A DNA stretch of 64,000 bases from Pseudonocardia sp. HH130630-07 (GCF_001698125.1 NZ_CP013854.1:4650001-4714000), one strand, 5' to 3'. Positions 1-8,919 are shown, counted from the first letter of the stretch. Translations and numbers: made by a program. Notes: generated by a model from the sequence alone, not told the origin.

Positions 1-1666
1 CCGGGACCCGCAGCTCGTATCCCTGGCCCAGGTAGCGGCAGTCCAGGCTGCGCTCGACGACGACGTCGGCCGGGTCCAGCCCGTCCGCGCCCAGCTGCTC
101 GACGGCCTGGGCCGCCAGCCGGTCGAACTCGGCGGTGATCCGGTCGATGTCCGGGTCGTCGCTGGAGGTCCACACGGTCGCCGGGATCTCCGAGCGGATG
201 TCGGTGGCCAGCAGGCCCATCGCCGAGGCGATGCCCGGGTGGTGCGGCACGATCACCCGCGGGATTCCCAGCTGCTCGGCGATGTGCCAGGCGTAGAGCG
301 GACCGGCGCCACCCTCGGCGACCAGCGAGAAGTCCCGCGGGTCGTAGCCCTTGCGCACCGAGTGCAGGCTGATCGCCTCGGTCATGGCGTGCGCCAGGAT
401 CTGGAAGATGCCGACCGCGGCCTCCGGCACCGAGGTGCCGAGCCGGTCTGCGACGTGCTCGCCGACCGCCTTGCCGGCCAGCTGCGGCTCGACCCGCATG
501 CTGCCGGACAGGAAGCTGTCCGCGCGCAGCCAGCCGAGCACGACCATGGCGTCGGTGCTGGTCGGCTCGGTGCCGCCGCGGCCGTAGCAGGCCGGGCCGG
601 GGGTGGCGCCCGCGCTGCGCGGCCCGACCCGGAACATGCCGCCCTCGTCGACGAACGCCACCGACCCGCCGCCGGCGCCGATCGTGTCGACCTCGGCCAT
701 CGGCACCATCGCGTGGTAGTCGCCGATCCGGGTGTCCAGCAGGTGCTTCATCCGCAGCCCGCCGTCCGGTGCGACGCCGACGTCGGCCGAGGTGCCGCCG
801 ACGTCCAGGGTGATCACGCTCGGGTACCCGGACGCCTTCCCGATCGCGCAGCCGCCGAGCAGTCCGGCGACCACGCCGCTGGTGAGCAGCAGCACCGGGT
901 TCTCCGCGGCCCGCCGCGCGGTGACCAGGCCGCCCGCCGAGGTCATCAGGCCGACGTCGCCGCGCACCTCGGCCGACCGGGTGGTCTCGGCCAGCCGGTT
1001 CAGGTAACCGGAGACCTTCGGCCCGACGAACGCGTTCAGCGCGGTCGTGGAGAACCGCTCGTACTCGCGGTACTGCGGGGCGACCTCGCTGGAGAGCGAG
1101 ACGAAGACCTCCGGGGCCTCCTCGGCGAGGATCCGCTTCACGATCTGCTCGTGGGCGGGGTTGCGGTAGGAGTGCAGGAAGCACACCGCGACCGCCGCGA
1201 CGCCGTTGTCCCGCAGCACCCGGACCTGCTCGCGGACGGCGTCGACGTCGAGCGGCACGAGGACCTCGCCCGCGGCGTTCACCCGCTCCGGCACCACCCG
1301 GCGGTTGCGGCGGCGCACCAGCTGCCACTTCTGCCACGGCAGGTCCTGGTAGGACGAGTAGTTGTAGGGCCGCTTCTTGCGGGCGATGTGCAGGATGTCG
1401 CGGAAACCCTCGGTGGTGATCAGCCCGACGTCGGAACCGTTGTGCTCCAGCACGATGTTCGTCGCGACCGTGGTGCCGTGCAGGAACTGGTCCAGCTCAC
1501 CGAGCCCGACGCCGAGCCGGTCGGCCAGCTCGCGCACCCCGTCGACGGTGGCCACCGACGGGTCGTGCGGTGTCGAGGGCACCTTGTGCACGGCGATCCC
1601 GCCGTCGTCGCTGCTGTACATGATGTCGGTGAACGTGCCGCCGACATCGACTCCGACTCGTTTCAC
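1..1666 (-). CDS. Hydantoinase/oxoprolinase family protein, subunit A (partial)
   Basis: N-terminal 555 codons of a HyuA / 5-oxoprolinase-like protein; the C-terminus runs off the left window edge. The family uses ATP to open cyclic amides (hydantoins, oxoproline), and related proteins are carboxylase subunits. The sequence opens with the actin-like ATP-binding loop VGVDVGGTFTD (residues 4-14). A second loop, DVGGTSADVG, lies near residue 290. The start is a GTG at 1666 preceded by AAGGAGG, a strong Shine-Dalgarno, about 10 nt upstream. It lies 44 nt after the MmgE/PrpD gene and is probably the sixth gene of the operon starting at 7603. A partner HyuB subunit would be expected outside the window. 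Family is secure; substrate unknown. Confidence 0.9.
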   Translation of the reverse strand, partial: MKRVGVDVGGTFTDIMYSSDDGGIAVHKVPSTPHDPSVATVDGVRELADRLGVGLGELDQFLHGTTVATNIVLEHNGSDVGLITTEGFRDILHIARKKRPYNYSSYQDLPWQKWQLVRRRNRRVVPERVNAAGEVLVPLDVDAVREQVRVLRDNGVAAVAVCFLHSYRNPAHEQIVKRILAEEAPEVFVSLSSEVAPQYREYERFSTTALNAFVGPKVSGYLNRLAETTRSAEVRGDVGLMTSAGGLVTARRAAENPVLLLTSGVVAGLLGGCAIGKASGYPSVITLDVGGTSADVGVAPDGGLRMKHLLDTRIGDYHAMVPMAEVDTIGAGGGSVAFVDEGGMFRVGPRSAGATPGPACYGRGGTEPTSTDAMVVLGWLRADSFLSGSMRVEPQLAGKAVGEHVADRLGTSVPEAAVGIFQILAHAMTEAISLHSVRKGYDPRDFSLVAEGGAGPLYAWHIAEQLGIPRVIVPHHPGIASAMGLLATDIRSEIPATVWTSSDDPDIDRITAEFDRLAAQAVEQLGADGLDPADVVVERSLDCRYLGQGYELRVP

Positions 1667-1710
1667 GGCCGGTCCTCCTTGATCAGCTGGTGGTCGGGTG
1701 CCGCGGGGAG

Positions 1711-3099
1711 CTACCGGCCCCGGCAGGCCTCGGCGAAGTCCGCGGCCGGGGTGGCGTCCCCCAGGCCGAGCACGGCGGCCTGCACCCGGTCGGCGACGTC
1801 GTCCGGGGCGACCCGGCCGATCGTGCCGCGGTACTTCGCGACGATCTCGTCGTCGCTCAGCGGGCGCTCGTCGTGCCCGCGGTTGACCTGCTCGCGGTGC
1901 CGGAGCACGCGGCCGTCGGCCAGCTCGATCTCGATCGCGCCGGAGTAGGCGGCCGGGAACGCGCTGTCCGGGTCCTCGCCGACCCGCACCCGCTGGGCGA
2001 GGTCGAGCACCTCGCGGTCGGCGAGTGCCTCGTCCTCCAGCTCGGCCAGGGTGAACCGGCCGCGGAGCAGGGCGGTCGCGACGACGTAGGGGAGGCTGAA
2101 CTTGGCGTCGTACTCGTCGCGCGGGGCCCACTTCGACTCCGGCGGTTCGCAGACGACCTTGCCGGGAACCGGGTGGATGGCGCACCGGATCCCGGTGACC
2201 GCGGTGTCGCCGATCTGCGGCCGGAGCAGCAGCGCGGCGTCGGCGAAGGCGTGCACGAAGTGGCAGACCGGGTAGGGCTTGACCGCGGTCCGCATCAGCT
2301 CCCAGCGCTCCCCGAGCCCGTCGACGACCGCCTCGGGCCGGGTCTCGCGGCCGGCGAGATGGGTGTTGTAGAGCCCGAACCGGCCCTCGTAGACCGCGCC
2401 GGGGCCGGTCCAGCCGGCGGCGGCGAACCCGGCCGCGGTCAGTCCGGACATCGCCGCCCAGCCCGGGTGCAGGCGTTTGGTCCAGGCCCCGTCGGCGAGG
2501 AACTCCAGCAGTCCCGCGCTCATCGACCCGACGACGCCCTGGGCCGTGGTCAGCGTCGCGGCGTCGAGCCCGGACGCGGTCCCGGCGGCGACCGCGGCGC
2601 CGAACGCACCGGCCACCGCGGTGGGGTGGAACCCGACGTCGTGGAAGCCGCCCGCCCCGCCGATCCCGACCCGGGCCGAGACCTCGACGCCGAGGACGTA
2701 GGCGCGCAGCAGCTCCCGGGTGTCCGCCCCGGCGGCGACGGCGGCCGCGAGCGCGGCGGGCAGCGCGGCGGCCGAGACGTGGGTGACGGCCGGGATGTGG
2801 GTGTCGTCGAAGTCCATGCCGTGGATGAGCACGCCGTTGAGCACGGCGGCGTCGCGGGCCGGTAGCCGGTCGGGCAGCCCGAGCACGGCCTGGTCCCCGG
2901 TGCCGAACGCGGACAGCGCCCGGGCCGCGACGCCGGAGAACGGGTAGGCGGTGGAGGCGAACGCCAGCCCGACCGCGTCGAGCACCAGGTGCCGGGCCCG
3001 GTCCAGGACCTCGGGCGGCACGTCGTCGAGCGTGGTGCGGGCGGCGAACGCGCCGACCGCGGCGGCGAGGTGGTCGGGCTGCGACGGATCCGGGTTCAT
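1711..3099 (-). CDS. MmgE/PrpD family protein
   Basis: 462 aa, the usual length for MmgE/PrpD proteins (2-methylcitrate dehydratase, cis-aconitate decarboxylase, iminodisuccinate epimerase and many uncharacterised members). The N-terminal helical domain has the typical LDAVGLAFAS segment (about residues 40-49) and the conserved HGMDFDDTHIPAVTHVSA stretch (93-110), where family members keep active-site Asp and His residues. ATG start at 3099. It sits between an amidase (38 nt upstream) and a hydantoinase A gene (44 nt downstream), all on one strand, so it probably acts on a carboxylic acid or cyclic-imide-derived intermediate. PrpD itself is unlikely because no methylcitrate synthase or lyase is nearby. 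Specific substrate unknown. Confidence 0.9.
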   Translation of the reverse strand: MNPDPSQPDHLAAAVGAFAARTTLDDVPPEVLDRARHLVLDAVGLAFASTAYPFSGVAARALSAFGTGDQAVLGLPDRLPARDAAVLNGVLIHGMDFDDTHIPAVTHVSAAALPAALAAAVAAGADTRELLRAYVLGVEVSARVGIGGAGGFHDVGFHPTAVAGAFGAAVAAGTASGLDAATLTTAQGVVGSMSAGLLEFLADGAWTKRLHPGWAAMSGLTAAGFAAAGWTGPGAVYEGRFGLYNTHLAGRETRPEAVVDGLGERWELMRTAVKPYPVCHFVHAFADAALLLRPQIGDTAVTGIRCAIHPVPGKVVCEPPESKWAPRDEYDAKFSLPYVVATALLRGRFTLAELEDEALADREVLDLAQRVRVGEDPDSAFPAAYSGAIEIELADGRVLRHREQVNRGHDERPLSDDEIVAKYRGTIGRVAPDDVADRVQAAVLGLGDATPAADFAEACRGR

Positions 3100-3137
3100 C
3101 GTCGACCTCCGGGTCGTGGGACGGGTGCGGGATGTCC

Positions 3138-4709
3138 TCAGGCGTGGACCGGCGGGATGCGCCGGTGGTGCCCGGTGCGGTCCTGGAACAGCGCGGCGGC
3201 GCGCAGCGCCGTGTGCTCGTGGTGCGGGCGGGCCATCAGCAGTGCCGAGACCGGGCAGCCGTCCGGGCCGTGGCCGGTGGGGACGGCGAGTGCCGGGATC
3301 CCGGTGAGGTTGGCGAGCATGGTGGCGCGGGACTGGGCGGCGTAGAGCGGGTACTCCTGCCCGTCGACGACGACGGTGCAGTCCGGCAGCCGCGGCGCGG
3401 TCGCCGGGGTCGTCGGCACGACGATCAGGTCGGCGCCGGCGAACACGGCGTCCAGCTCGGCCTGCAGCTCGGCCCGGAACCGGTGGGCGCGCAGCAGGTC
3501 CACGGCGGGGGTGGCGACGCCCTGGGCGATCCGGGCCACCGTCACCGGGTCGTAGGAACCCCACCGGTCCGCCCCGGCCCGGTGCACGGCCGCGGCCTCG
3601 GTGAAGACGAGCTGGTAGCCGACCGGCAGCGCCCACCGCGCCGAGGGGACCTCCCCGGCGACGGACTCGGCCCCGGCGTCGGTCAGCACGTCGAGCAGGT
3701 GCTCGACCCCGGCCCGCACGGCGCCGTCGCACAACTCCGTCAGGTACCCGCCGGGCCGGGCGATCCGCAGGCCGCGCAGGTCGGCGGGAACCGTGGTCGG
3801 GGGCCGCGGCGCCAGCGCGGCGGGCACCCGCGGGTCCCGGCCGTCCGGGCCGCGCAGCAGGCCGAACACCAGCCCGACGGTGCGGGCGTCGCGGGCGAGC
3901 GGGCCGATCGTCTCGGTGGTGGGGGACAGCGGCACCGAACCGGTCCGCGGGACCGCGCCCGCGGTCGGCTTGAGCCCGGTGAGACCGCACCAGGCGGCCG
4001 GCAGCCGGATCGAGCCGCCGACGTCGGTGCCCAGCCCGAACGGCACGGCCCCGGCGGCGACGGCCGCGGCCGTCCCGCTGGACGACCCGCCGGCCCACCG
4101 CGCGGGGTCCCACGGGTTGCGGCAGGCCCCGGTCAGCGGGGCGTGCGGACCGCCGACGGCGAACTCGGTGGTGGCGTCCTTCGCCACCGGGACCGCCCCG
4201 GCGGCCTCCAGCCGGGCGACGGCCGTCGCCGACTCCGTGGCCGGGGCCCGATCGGCCCGGGTGCGCGACGCGGCCGTGGTCGGCGCGCCCGCGACGTCGA
4301 TGACGTCCTTGACCGAGAACGGCACGCCCTCCAGCGGCCGCGCCGGCCCGCCGGGCACGCGCCGGTCGCGGACCCGCCCGGGCAGCAGCCGGATGGTGCA
4401 GTGCAGCTGCGCGTCGAGGCGCTCCAGCGCCGCGACCGCCTCCTCGGCGCGCCCGGTCCAGGCCGCCCGCAGCGTCGCGGCGTGCGGGTCCGGCCCCGGC
4501 GCCGCGGCGCCGCAGGCACCCGGGTCCGGGCGCAGCCAGGCGTCGCCGTACGCGGGGTCGACCGCCTCGGCGGGGACCGGCACCGCCCGCAGTGCGGCCA
4601 GCGCGGGCTCGGCCCCGGCGACCGCCTCGGCGGCCGTCGCGAGCTGGTCCGGGGACAGCGTGTAGCCGAGCCGGGCCGCGACCGCGCCGATCTCGTCGGC
4701 GGTCGTCAC
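3138..4709 (-). CDS. Amidase (amidase signature family)
   Basis: 523-aa amidase-signature hydrolase. The Ser-cisSer-Lys triad is visible: Lys about 134 in FSVKDVIDVAG, the cis-Ser in GGSSSGTAAAVAAG (about 207-220) and the nucleophile Ser about 233 in TDVGGSIRLPA. The family cleaves amides, carbamates or imide-derived half-amides. About 70 residues precede the catalytic core. The GTG start at 4709 overlaps the stop of the acyl-CoA dehydrogenase gene by four bases (GTGA), so translation is probably coupled. In context it may release ammonia from an amide made or used by the neighbouring CoA-ester enzymes. Allophanate hydrolase or a GatA-like role is less likely because there are no partners for those. 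Confidence 0.92.
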   Translation of the reverse strand: MTTADEIGAVAARLGYTLSPDQLATAAEAVAGAEPALAALRAVPVPAEAVDPAYGDAWLRPDPGACGAAAPGPDPHAATLRAAWTGRAEEAVAALERLDAQLHCTIRLLPGRVRDRRVPGGPARPLEGVPFSVKDVIDVAGAPTTAASRTRADRAPATESATAVARLEAAGAVPVAKDATTEFAVGGPHAPLTGACRNPWDPARWAGGSSSGTAAAVAAGAVPFGLGTDVGGSIRLPAAWCGLTGLKPTAGAVPRTGSVPLSPTTETIGPLARDARTVGLVFGLLRGPDGRDPRVPAALAPRPPTTVPADLRGLRIARPGGYLTELCDGAVRAGVEHLLDVLTDAGAESVAGEVPSARWALPVGYQLVFTEAAAVHRAGADRWGSYDPVTVARIAQGVATPAVDLLRAHRFRAELQAELDAVFAGADLIVVPTTPATAPRLPDCTVVVDGQEYPLYAAQSRATMLANLTGIPALAVPTGHGPDGCPVSALLMARPHHEHTALRAAALFQDRTGHHRRIPPVHA

Positions 4710-5869
4710 CGCACGGTCGCCTTCCCGGCCAGCAGCGCCTTCGCGACGACGCCGCGGAGCACGTCGTTGGTGCCCTCGCCGATCGACATCAGCGGTGCGT
4801 CCCGGTAGAGGCGTTCGATCTCGAACTCGGTGGAGTAGCCGTAGCCGCCGTGGATGCGCATCGCGTCGATCGCGCACTCCAGCGCCTGCTCGGAGGCGAA
4901 GATCTTGGCCATGCCGGACTCGGTGTCCATCCGGACGCCCTCGTCCATCCGCGACGCCGCCCAGTAGGTCATGAGCCGGGCCGCCTGCAGCCGCACCGCC
5001 ACCTGGGCGATCCGCTGCTGGACGGCCTGGAACTCCCCGATGGCCTGGCCGAACGCGGTGCGGTCACGGGCGTAGGCCAGCGCCTCGTCGTAGGCCCGCT
5101 GGGCGATGCCGACGCTGCGTGCGGCGATGTTGATCCGCCCCGTCTCCAGCGACGACAGCGCCTGCTGCAGGCCCCGGCCCTCGACCCCGCCGAGCAGCTG
5201 CGACGACGGCACCCGGACCCCGGAGAGCACCACCTCGCAGGACTCGGTGCCCTTGTAGCCGAGCTTGCCGATGTCCGCGGTGACCTCGAAGCCGGGGGTG
5301 CCGGCCTCGACGAGCAGGATGCTCATGCCCCTGTGCGCGGGGGAGACGGTGGGATCGGTCTTGACCAGCACCGGGAGCGGATCGGCGTGCCGGGCGTTGG
5401 TGATCCACATCTTGGTGCCGTCGACGATGTAGTCGTCCCCGTCGCGGCGCGCGGTGGTGCGGATGCCCTGCAGGTCGGTGCCCGCGCCCGGCTCGGTCAG
5501 CGCGATCCCGGTCCGCCGCGCCCCGGTGGCCAGCTCCGGCAGGTAGCGCTGCTTCTGCTCGTCGGTGCCGTGCCGGGCGAGCAGGAAGCAGGACACCGAG
5601 TGGCTGCCGAGGATCCCGGCGATGCCCATCCAGCCGCGGGAGATCTCCTCGAAGGTCAGCGCGAAGGAGACGGTGTCGGCGCCGAGACCGCCGAACTCCT
5701 CGGGGACGGCGAGCCCGAACAGGCCGAGCTGCTTCATCCCCTCGACGATCTCGGTCGGGTAGCGGCCGGAGTGCTCCCACTCCCGGGCCACCGGCACGAT
5801 CTCCTTGTCGACGAAGCCGCGCAGGGTCTCCCGGTAGAGCCGCTGCTCGTCGGTGAGGCGGAAGTCCAT
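4706..5869 (-). CDS. Acyl-CoA dehydrogenase
   Basis: 387 aa, full-length ACAD fold: N-terminal helical part (LTDEQRLYRETLRGFVDKEI), the FAD-contacting middle strand region (ALTEPGAGTDLQGIRTTA, then MWITNARHADPLPVLVKT), and the C-terminal helical domain with MRIHGGYGYSTEFEIERLYRDA and the IGEGTNDVLR segment, where the catalytic Glu region lies. It oxidises an acyl-CoA to the 2,3-enoyl-CoA and passes electrons to ETF. The ATG at 5869 is 1 nt after the stop of the CoA-transferase gene, and the 3' end overlaps the amidase start. Together with the upstream CoA-transferase and MaoC hydratase it forms an activation / dehydrogenation / hydration module for a short-chain acid. Confidence 0.95.
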   Translation of the reverse strand: MDFRLTDEQRLYRETLRGFVDKEIVPVAREWEHSGRYPTEIVEGMKQLGLFGLAVPEEFGGLGADTVSFALTFEEISRGWMGIAGILGSHSVSCFLLARHGTDEQKQRYLPELATGARRTGIALTEPGAGTDLQGIRTTARRDGDDYIVDGTKMWITNARHADPLPVLVKTDPTVSPAHRGMSILLVEAGTPGFEVTADIGKLGYKGTESCEVVLSGVRVPSSQLLGGVEGRGLQQALSSLETGRINIAARSVGIAQRAYDEALAYARDRTAFGQAIGEFQAVQQRIAQVAVRLQAARLMTYWAASRMDEGVRMDTESGMAKIFASEQALECAIDAMRIHGGYGYSTEFEIERLYRDAPLMSIGEGTNDVLRGVVAKALLAGKATVR

Positions 5870-5870
5870 C

Positions 5871-7082
5871 TCAGTCCTTCCCCAGCGCACCGGAGTCGCG
5901 GAGCGCGGTGATCGTCGCGTCGTCGTAGCCGAGCCCGCGCAGCACGCGGTCGGTGTCGGCACCCATCGCCGGTGCCGGTCGGGTCGGGGCGCGGTCGGCG
6001 CCGGGTGGCCCCACCCGGACCGCGCTGCGCAGGGTGCGGACCGTCCCGAACGCCTCGTGGTCGGTCTCGGCGATGAGGTCGCGCTCGAGCGTGTGCGGGT
6101 CGGTCAGGGCGCCGGCGACGTCCCGGATCGGGGCGCACGGGATGGACGCCGCGTACAGCGGCGCCAGCCACTGGTCGGTCGTCCGGGTCCGGAACATGGC
6201 CTCGAGCTGCGGGATCAGCTGCTCCCGATGCCGGCCGCGCTCGGCGAACGTCGCGAACCGCGGGTCCTGCGCGAGGTCCGGGCGGTCCAGGACGACGGTG
6301 AGGCGCTGCCAGAACTTCTCCTTGGCGCAGCCGACGACCAGCCAGCCGTCGGCGCTCTCGAACGCCTGGAACGGCACCAGCGACGGGTGCGCGGACCGCC
6401 GGGTGCGGCCCGGCTCGTAGCCCTCGGTCAGGTGCCAGGTCCCGGGGTAGGTCAGCAGGCTGATCGCGGTGTCGTAGAGCGAGAGGTCGCAGTCGGTGCC
6501 GACGCCGTCGCGCCGGGCCGCGTGCACGGCGGCCAGCAGCGAGATGGCCGCGACGTAGCCGCCGCAGTAGTCGACCAGCGACAGGCCGGTCTTCTGCGGG
6601 GCGTCGCCCGGCTCGCCGGTCAGCGACATCCAGCCGCCGAGCGCCTGCAGCACGTAGTCGTAGCCGGGCTCGGTGGCGCGCGGCCCGGTCATCCCGAACC
6701 CGGTCAGCGAGCAGCACACGATCCGCGGGTTGATCTCGGCGAGGTCGGCGTAGCGGATGCCGAGCTTGGCCGGGACGTCGCCGCGCAGGTTGGAGTAGAC
6801 GGCGTCGGCGCCGCGGACGAGATCGTGGAACACCCGGCGTCCCTCGGTGGTGCGCACGTCGAGGGTGATCGAGGCCTTGTCCCGGTTGAAGGACTGGAAG
6901 AACAGCGAGTCGGCGTCCGCGGTGTAGGGCGGGACCGTGCGGCCCACGTCGCCCCCCGCCGCGGGGTCCTCGATCTTGATGATCTCGGCGCCGAGCTCGG
7001 CCAGGTGCATCGACCCGAACGGCCCGGCCCCGTACTGCTCCAGGGAGACGATCCGGATGTCGGCCAGCGGTCGCATGCTCAT
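5871..7082 (-). CDS. CaiB/BaiF family CoA-transferase
   Basis: 403-aa type III CoA-transferase. The N-terminus (SLEQYGAGPFGSMHLAELGAEIIKIEDP) and the NRDKASITLDVRTTEGRR motif are typical. The family's catalytic Asp is expected in the EPGYDYVLQALGGWMSLTG segment. These enzymes move CoA from a donor thioester to a free acid, so this gene probably activates the pathway substrate. The start ATG at 7082 overlaps the MaoC stop (ATGA); a second in-frame ATG lies at 7076. It ends 1 nt before the acyl-CoA dehydrogenase start. A second, different CaiB protein is encoded at 58248-59411. Confidence 0.94.
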   Translation of the reverse strand: MSMRPLADIRIVSLEQYGAGPFGSMHLAELGAEIIKIEDPAAGGDVGRTVPPYTADADSLFFQSFNRDKASITLDVRTTEGRRVFHDLVRGADAVYSNLRGDVPAKLGIRYADLAEINPRIVCCSLTGFGMTGPRATEPGYDYVLQALGGWMSLTGEPGDAPQKTGLSLVDYCGGYVAAISLLAAVHAARRDGVGTDCDLSLYDTAISLLTYPGTWHLTEGYEPGRTRRSAHPSLVPFQAFESADGWLVVGCAKEKFWQRLTVVLDRPDLAQDPRFATFAERGRHREQLIPQLEAMFRTRTTDQWLAPLYAASIPCAPIRDVAGALTDPHTLERDLIAETDHEAFGTVRTLRSAVRVGPPGADRAPTRPAPAMGADTDRVLRGLGYDDATITALRDSGALGKD

Positions 7083-7603
7083 GCGTCCTCCACCGTGAGC
7101 GGCTTCTCGGCCTGCGGGAACAACGACGCCGCGCCCTCGGCCGAGCTCTTGTGGACGTAGAAGGTCCGGCGGAAGCCCAGCACCTCGGCCGCGTCCTGGT
7201 TCAGGGTGCGGGTCCGGACGGTGACGATCCCGGCCGTCGGCCGGGACCGCGACTCGCGCTTCTCCAGCACGATCGACTCCGACCAGAGCGTGTCCCCGGC
7301 GTACACCGGGGCGGTGAGCTGCACGTCGTCGAGCCCGAGGTTGGCGAACGCGTTCTGGGTGAGGTCGGTGACCGACTGCCCGATCGCGATGGAGATCGTC
7401 AACGGCGAGACGACGAGCATCCGGCCGAACTCCGAGGAGGCACCCACCTGGGCGTTGAAGTGCGCCTGGTTGGTGTTCATCGTCAGCAGGGTGAACCAGG
7501 TGTTGTCGGTCTCGGTGATCGTGCGCCCGAGGGGGTGCTGGTAGACGTCGCCCACCTCGAAGTCCTCGAAGAACCGTCCCTGCCAGCCCGGCTTGATCGT
7601 CAC
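7079..7603 (-). CDS. MaoC family hydratase
   Basis: 174-aa single hot-dog protein of the MaoC / R-hydratase type, beginning WQGRFFEDFEVGDVYQHPLGRTITETDNTWFTLLTMNTNQAHF. The NQAHFN segment takes the position where MaoC enzymes keep the catalytic Asp/His hydratase motif; the Asp appears replaced by Asn/Gln (NTNQAHFN), so the chemistry should be checked. It resembles mesaconyl-CoA / beta-methylmalyl-CoA dehydratase relatives. The GTG start at 7603 is the first gene of the operon running to the left window edge. The promoter-side palindrome at 7664-7676 lies about 60 bp upstream. Confidence 0.85.
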   Translation of the reverse strand: MTIKPGWQGRFFEDFEVGDVYQHPLGRTITETDNTWFTLLTMNTNQAHFNAQVGASSEFGRMLVVSPLTISIAIGQSVTDLTQNAFANLGLDDVQLTAPVYAGDTLWSESIVLEKRESRSRPTAGIVTVRTRTLNQDAAEVLGFRRTFYVHKSSAEGAASLFPQAEKPLTVEDA

Positions 7604-7663
7604 GTGCTCGACCCCTTCGTCGTCGCGTCCCCGGCGCCGTCACAGCCACCGGGACCGAGTTCG

Positions 7664-7676
7664 GACGTTAAACGTC
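7664..7676. promoter_or_regulatory. Palindromic operator candidate, GntR/catabolic operon divergon
   Basis: GACGTT-A-AACGTC is a perfect 13-bp palindrome in the 247-bp gap between the divergent MaoC operon and the GntR gene. On the minus strand it contains TAACGT, a TAnnnT -10 hexamer, placed to give a transcript start about 55 nt before the MaoC GTG. A bound dimer would block that promoter, which fits autoregulated FadR-type control. Inference; the protein-site match is untested. Confidence 0.5.
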
Positions 7677-7856
7677 AGACACTTTCGTCGCAAGGGGTCG
7701 TCCTCGTCGAAAGCCCAGTAAGGAGCCATGACGAGCCTGGTGGAGTGAAGTCTGATGATTGCCCGTGTCCGGTCGGCGTCGGCGGGGCGGACTCGGTAGG
7801 GTTGGGCACTCCCACCGGCGTGCGGCGGGACGGAGAGCGAACCGCGGAGCGTGACG

Positions 7857-8630
7857 ATGAGCCCGAGTGCGGACGGCGCGGGCACCGCGCGACCCGCCGG
7901 TCCGCCGGCCGCGCGGCTCCAGGTGCAGCGGGTCCGCCCGGCCTACCGGCAGGTCGCCGACGAGCTGCGCTCGCAGATCATGCGCGGCGCGCTGGCGCCC
8001 GGCACGCGACTGCCTGCCGAGTCCGAGCTGACCGGGATGTTCGGTGTGAGCCGGTCGACCGTGCGCGAGGCGCTGCGGGTGCTCACCAGCCAGCACCTGA
8101 TCGACACCCGGCGCGGGGTGCAGGGTGGCTCGTTCGTCGCCGCGCCCGACCCCGCCCAGGTCGTGGAGGACGTGGGCGGCGCGCTCGGCGTGCTGGTCGC
8201 GACGCCGCGGCTGGGGATGTCCGACCTGCTGGAGGCGCGCCTGCTGCTCGAACCGGCCGCGGCCCGTCTCGCCGCCCAGCGGGCGGCCCCGGAGACGATC
8301 GAGGCGCTGCGGATCGCCGCGTCCTCACCGCGGGACCCGCGGGACCCCAGTGGCTTCGTCGAGCACATGGACTTCCACACCACGGTGCTGATGGCGACCG
8401 GCAACCTGATGCTGACGATGATGGGCCAGCCGGTGGGCGACGTGCTCCGCACCCGGCTCGACCGCGCCGCGGTGGCGCCGGAACGGTGGACCGAGGTGGA
8501 CTCCTGCCACGCCGAGATCACCGAGCACATCGCCCGCGGCGAGGCGGCCGAGGCCGAGGAGGCCATGCGCAGCCACCTGCTCGACCTGCGGGAGCTCTAC
8601 TCCCGGCCGGGGGCCTGGAAGGCGGACTGA
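7857..8630 (+). CDS. FadR-type GntR family transcriptional regulator
   Basis: About 257 aa. The N-terminal winged helix (YRQVADELRSQIMRGALAPGTRLPAESELTGMFGVSRSTVREALRVL) is classic GntR. The C-terminal helical FCD domain carries a metal/ligand-site pattern (LEARLLLEPAAARLAA, FHTTVLMATGN, HAEITEHIARG). These regulators usually repress an adjacent acid-catabolism operon and release DNA on binding a carboxylic acid or acyl-CoA. I chose ATG 7857 because GGAGC lies about 7 nt upstream; an in-frame GTG at 7851 is possible. It is divergent from the MaoC / CoA-transferase operon with one palindrome between them, so it is the likely local regulator. Confidence 0.93.
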   Translation: MSPSADGAGTARPAGPPAARLQVQRVRPAYRQVADELRSQIMRGALAPGTRLPAESELTGMFGVSRSTVREALRVLTSQHLIDTRRGVQGGSFVAAPDPAQVVEDVGGALGVLVATPRLGMSDLLEARLLLEPAAARLAAQRAAPETIEALRIAASSPRDPRDPSGFVEHMDFHTTVLMATGNLMLTMMGQPVGDVLRTRLDRAAVAPERWTEVDSCHAEITEHIARGEAAEAEEAMRSHLLDLRELYSRPGAWKAD

Positions 8631-8640
8631 GCGCGCACGC

Positions 8641-8919
8641 TCACACGTCCGCCGTGGCGGGGGACAGCCGCACCCTGGCGAGCCGCTCGACCAGCTCGGG
8701 CAGTGCGCCGACCGGGCTGCCCCGCAGGTCGTCGCAGGCCTGCCGGACGGCCGCGGTCACCGCGTCCGGGCAGGTACCGGGGCCGAGCTCCTCGAGGAGC
8801 CGGGCCACGGCGTCCGTGGCGAGCGCCAGGTCCGGGGTCACCGGCCGCTCCGCGGCAGCGCCGCCGGGCGGGAGGGAACAGGGAACCGGTCCGAACCGAG
8901 TCGCAACCGTGTTCCGCAC
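8641..8919 (-). CDS. Small helical hypothetical protein
   Basis: 92 aa. The segment RQACDDLRGSPVGALPELVERLARVRL resembles the C-terminal part of small actinobacterial three-helix-bundle dimerisation proteins (pattern LVERxAR). That is a weak family guess. There is no membrane segment or catalytic motif. The GTG start at 8919 has a GGAGGT Shine-Dalgarno 5 nt upstream, the main evidence that it is translated. It converges on the GntR gene, leaving a 10-bp gap. Confidence 0.6.
   Translation of the reverse strand: MRNTVATRFGPVPCSLPPGGAAAERPVTPDLALATDAVARLLEELGPGTCPDAVTAAVRQACDDLRGSPVGALPELVERLARVRLSPATADV

Noticed and set aside
239..1948. Long plus-strand open frames opposite the catabolic operon and many similar frames elsewhere
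   Set aside because: High GC gives long stop-free antisense frames. Their translations are Arg/Pro/Gly/Ala-rich with no motif, while the opposite strand encodes recognisable proteins.
7728..7748. Six-codon ORF M-T-S-L-V-E with an AAGGAG ribosome site upstream of the GntR gene
   Set aside because: Too short to judge and without arrest-motif or downstream structure; AAGGAG plus ATG can occur by chance. Not reported as a gene.
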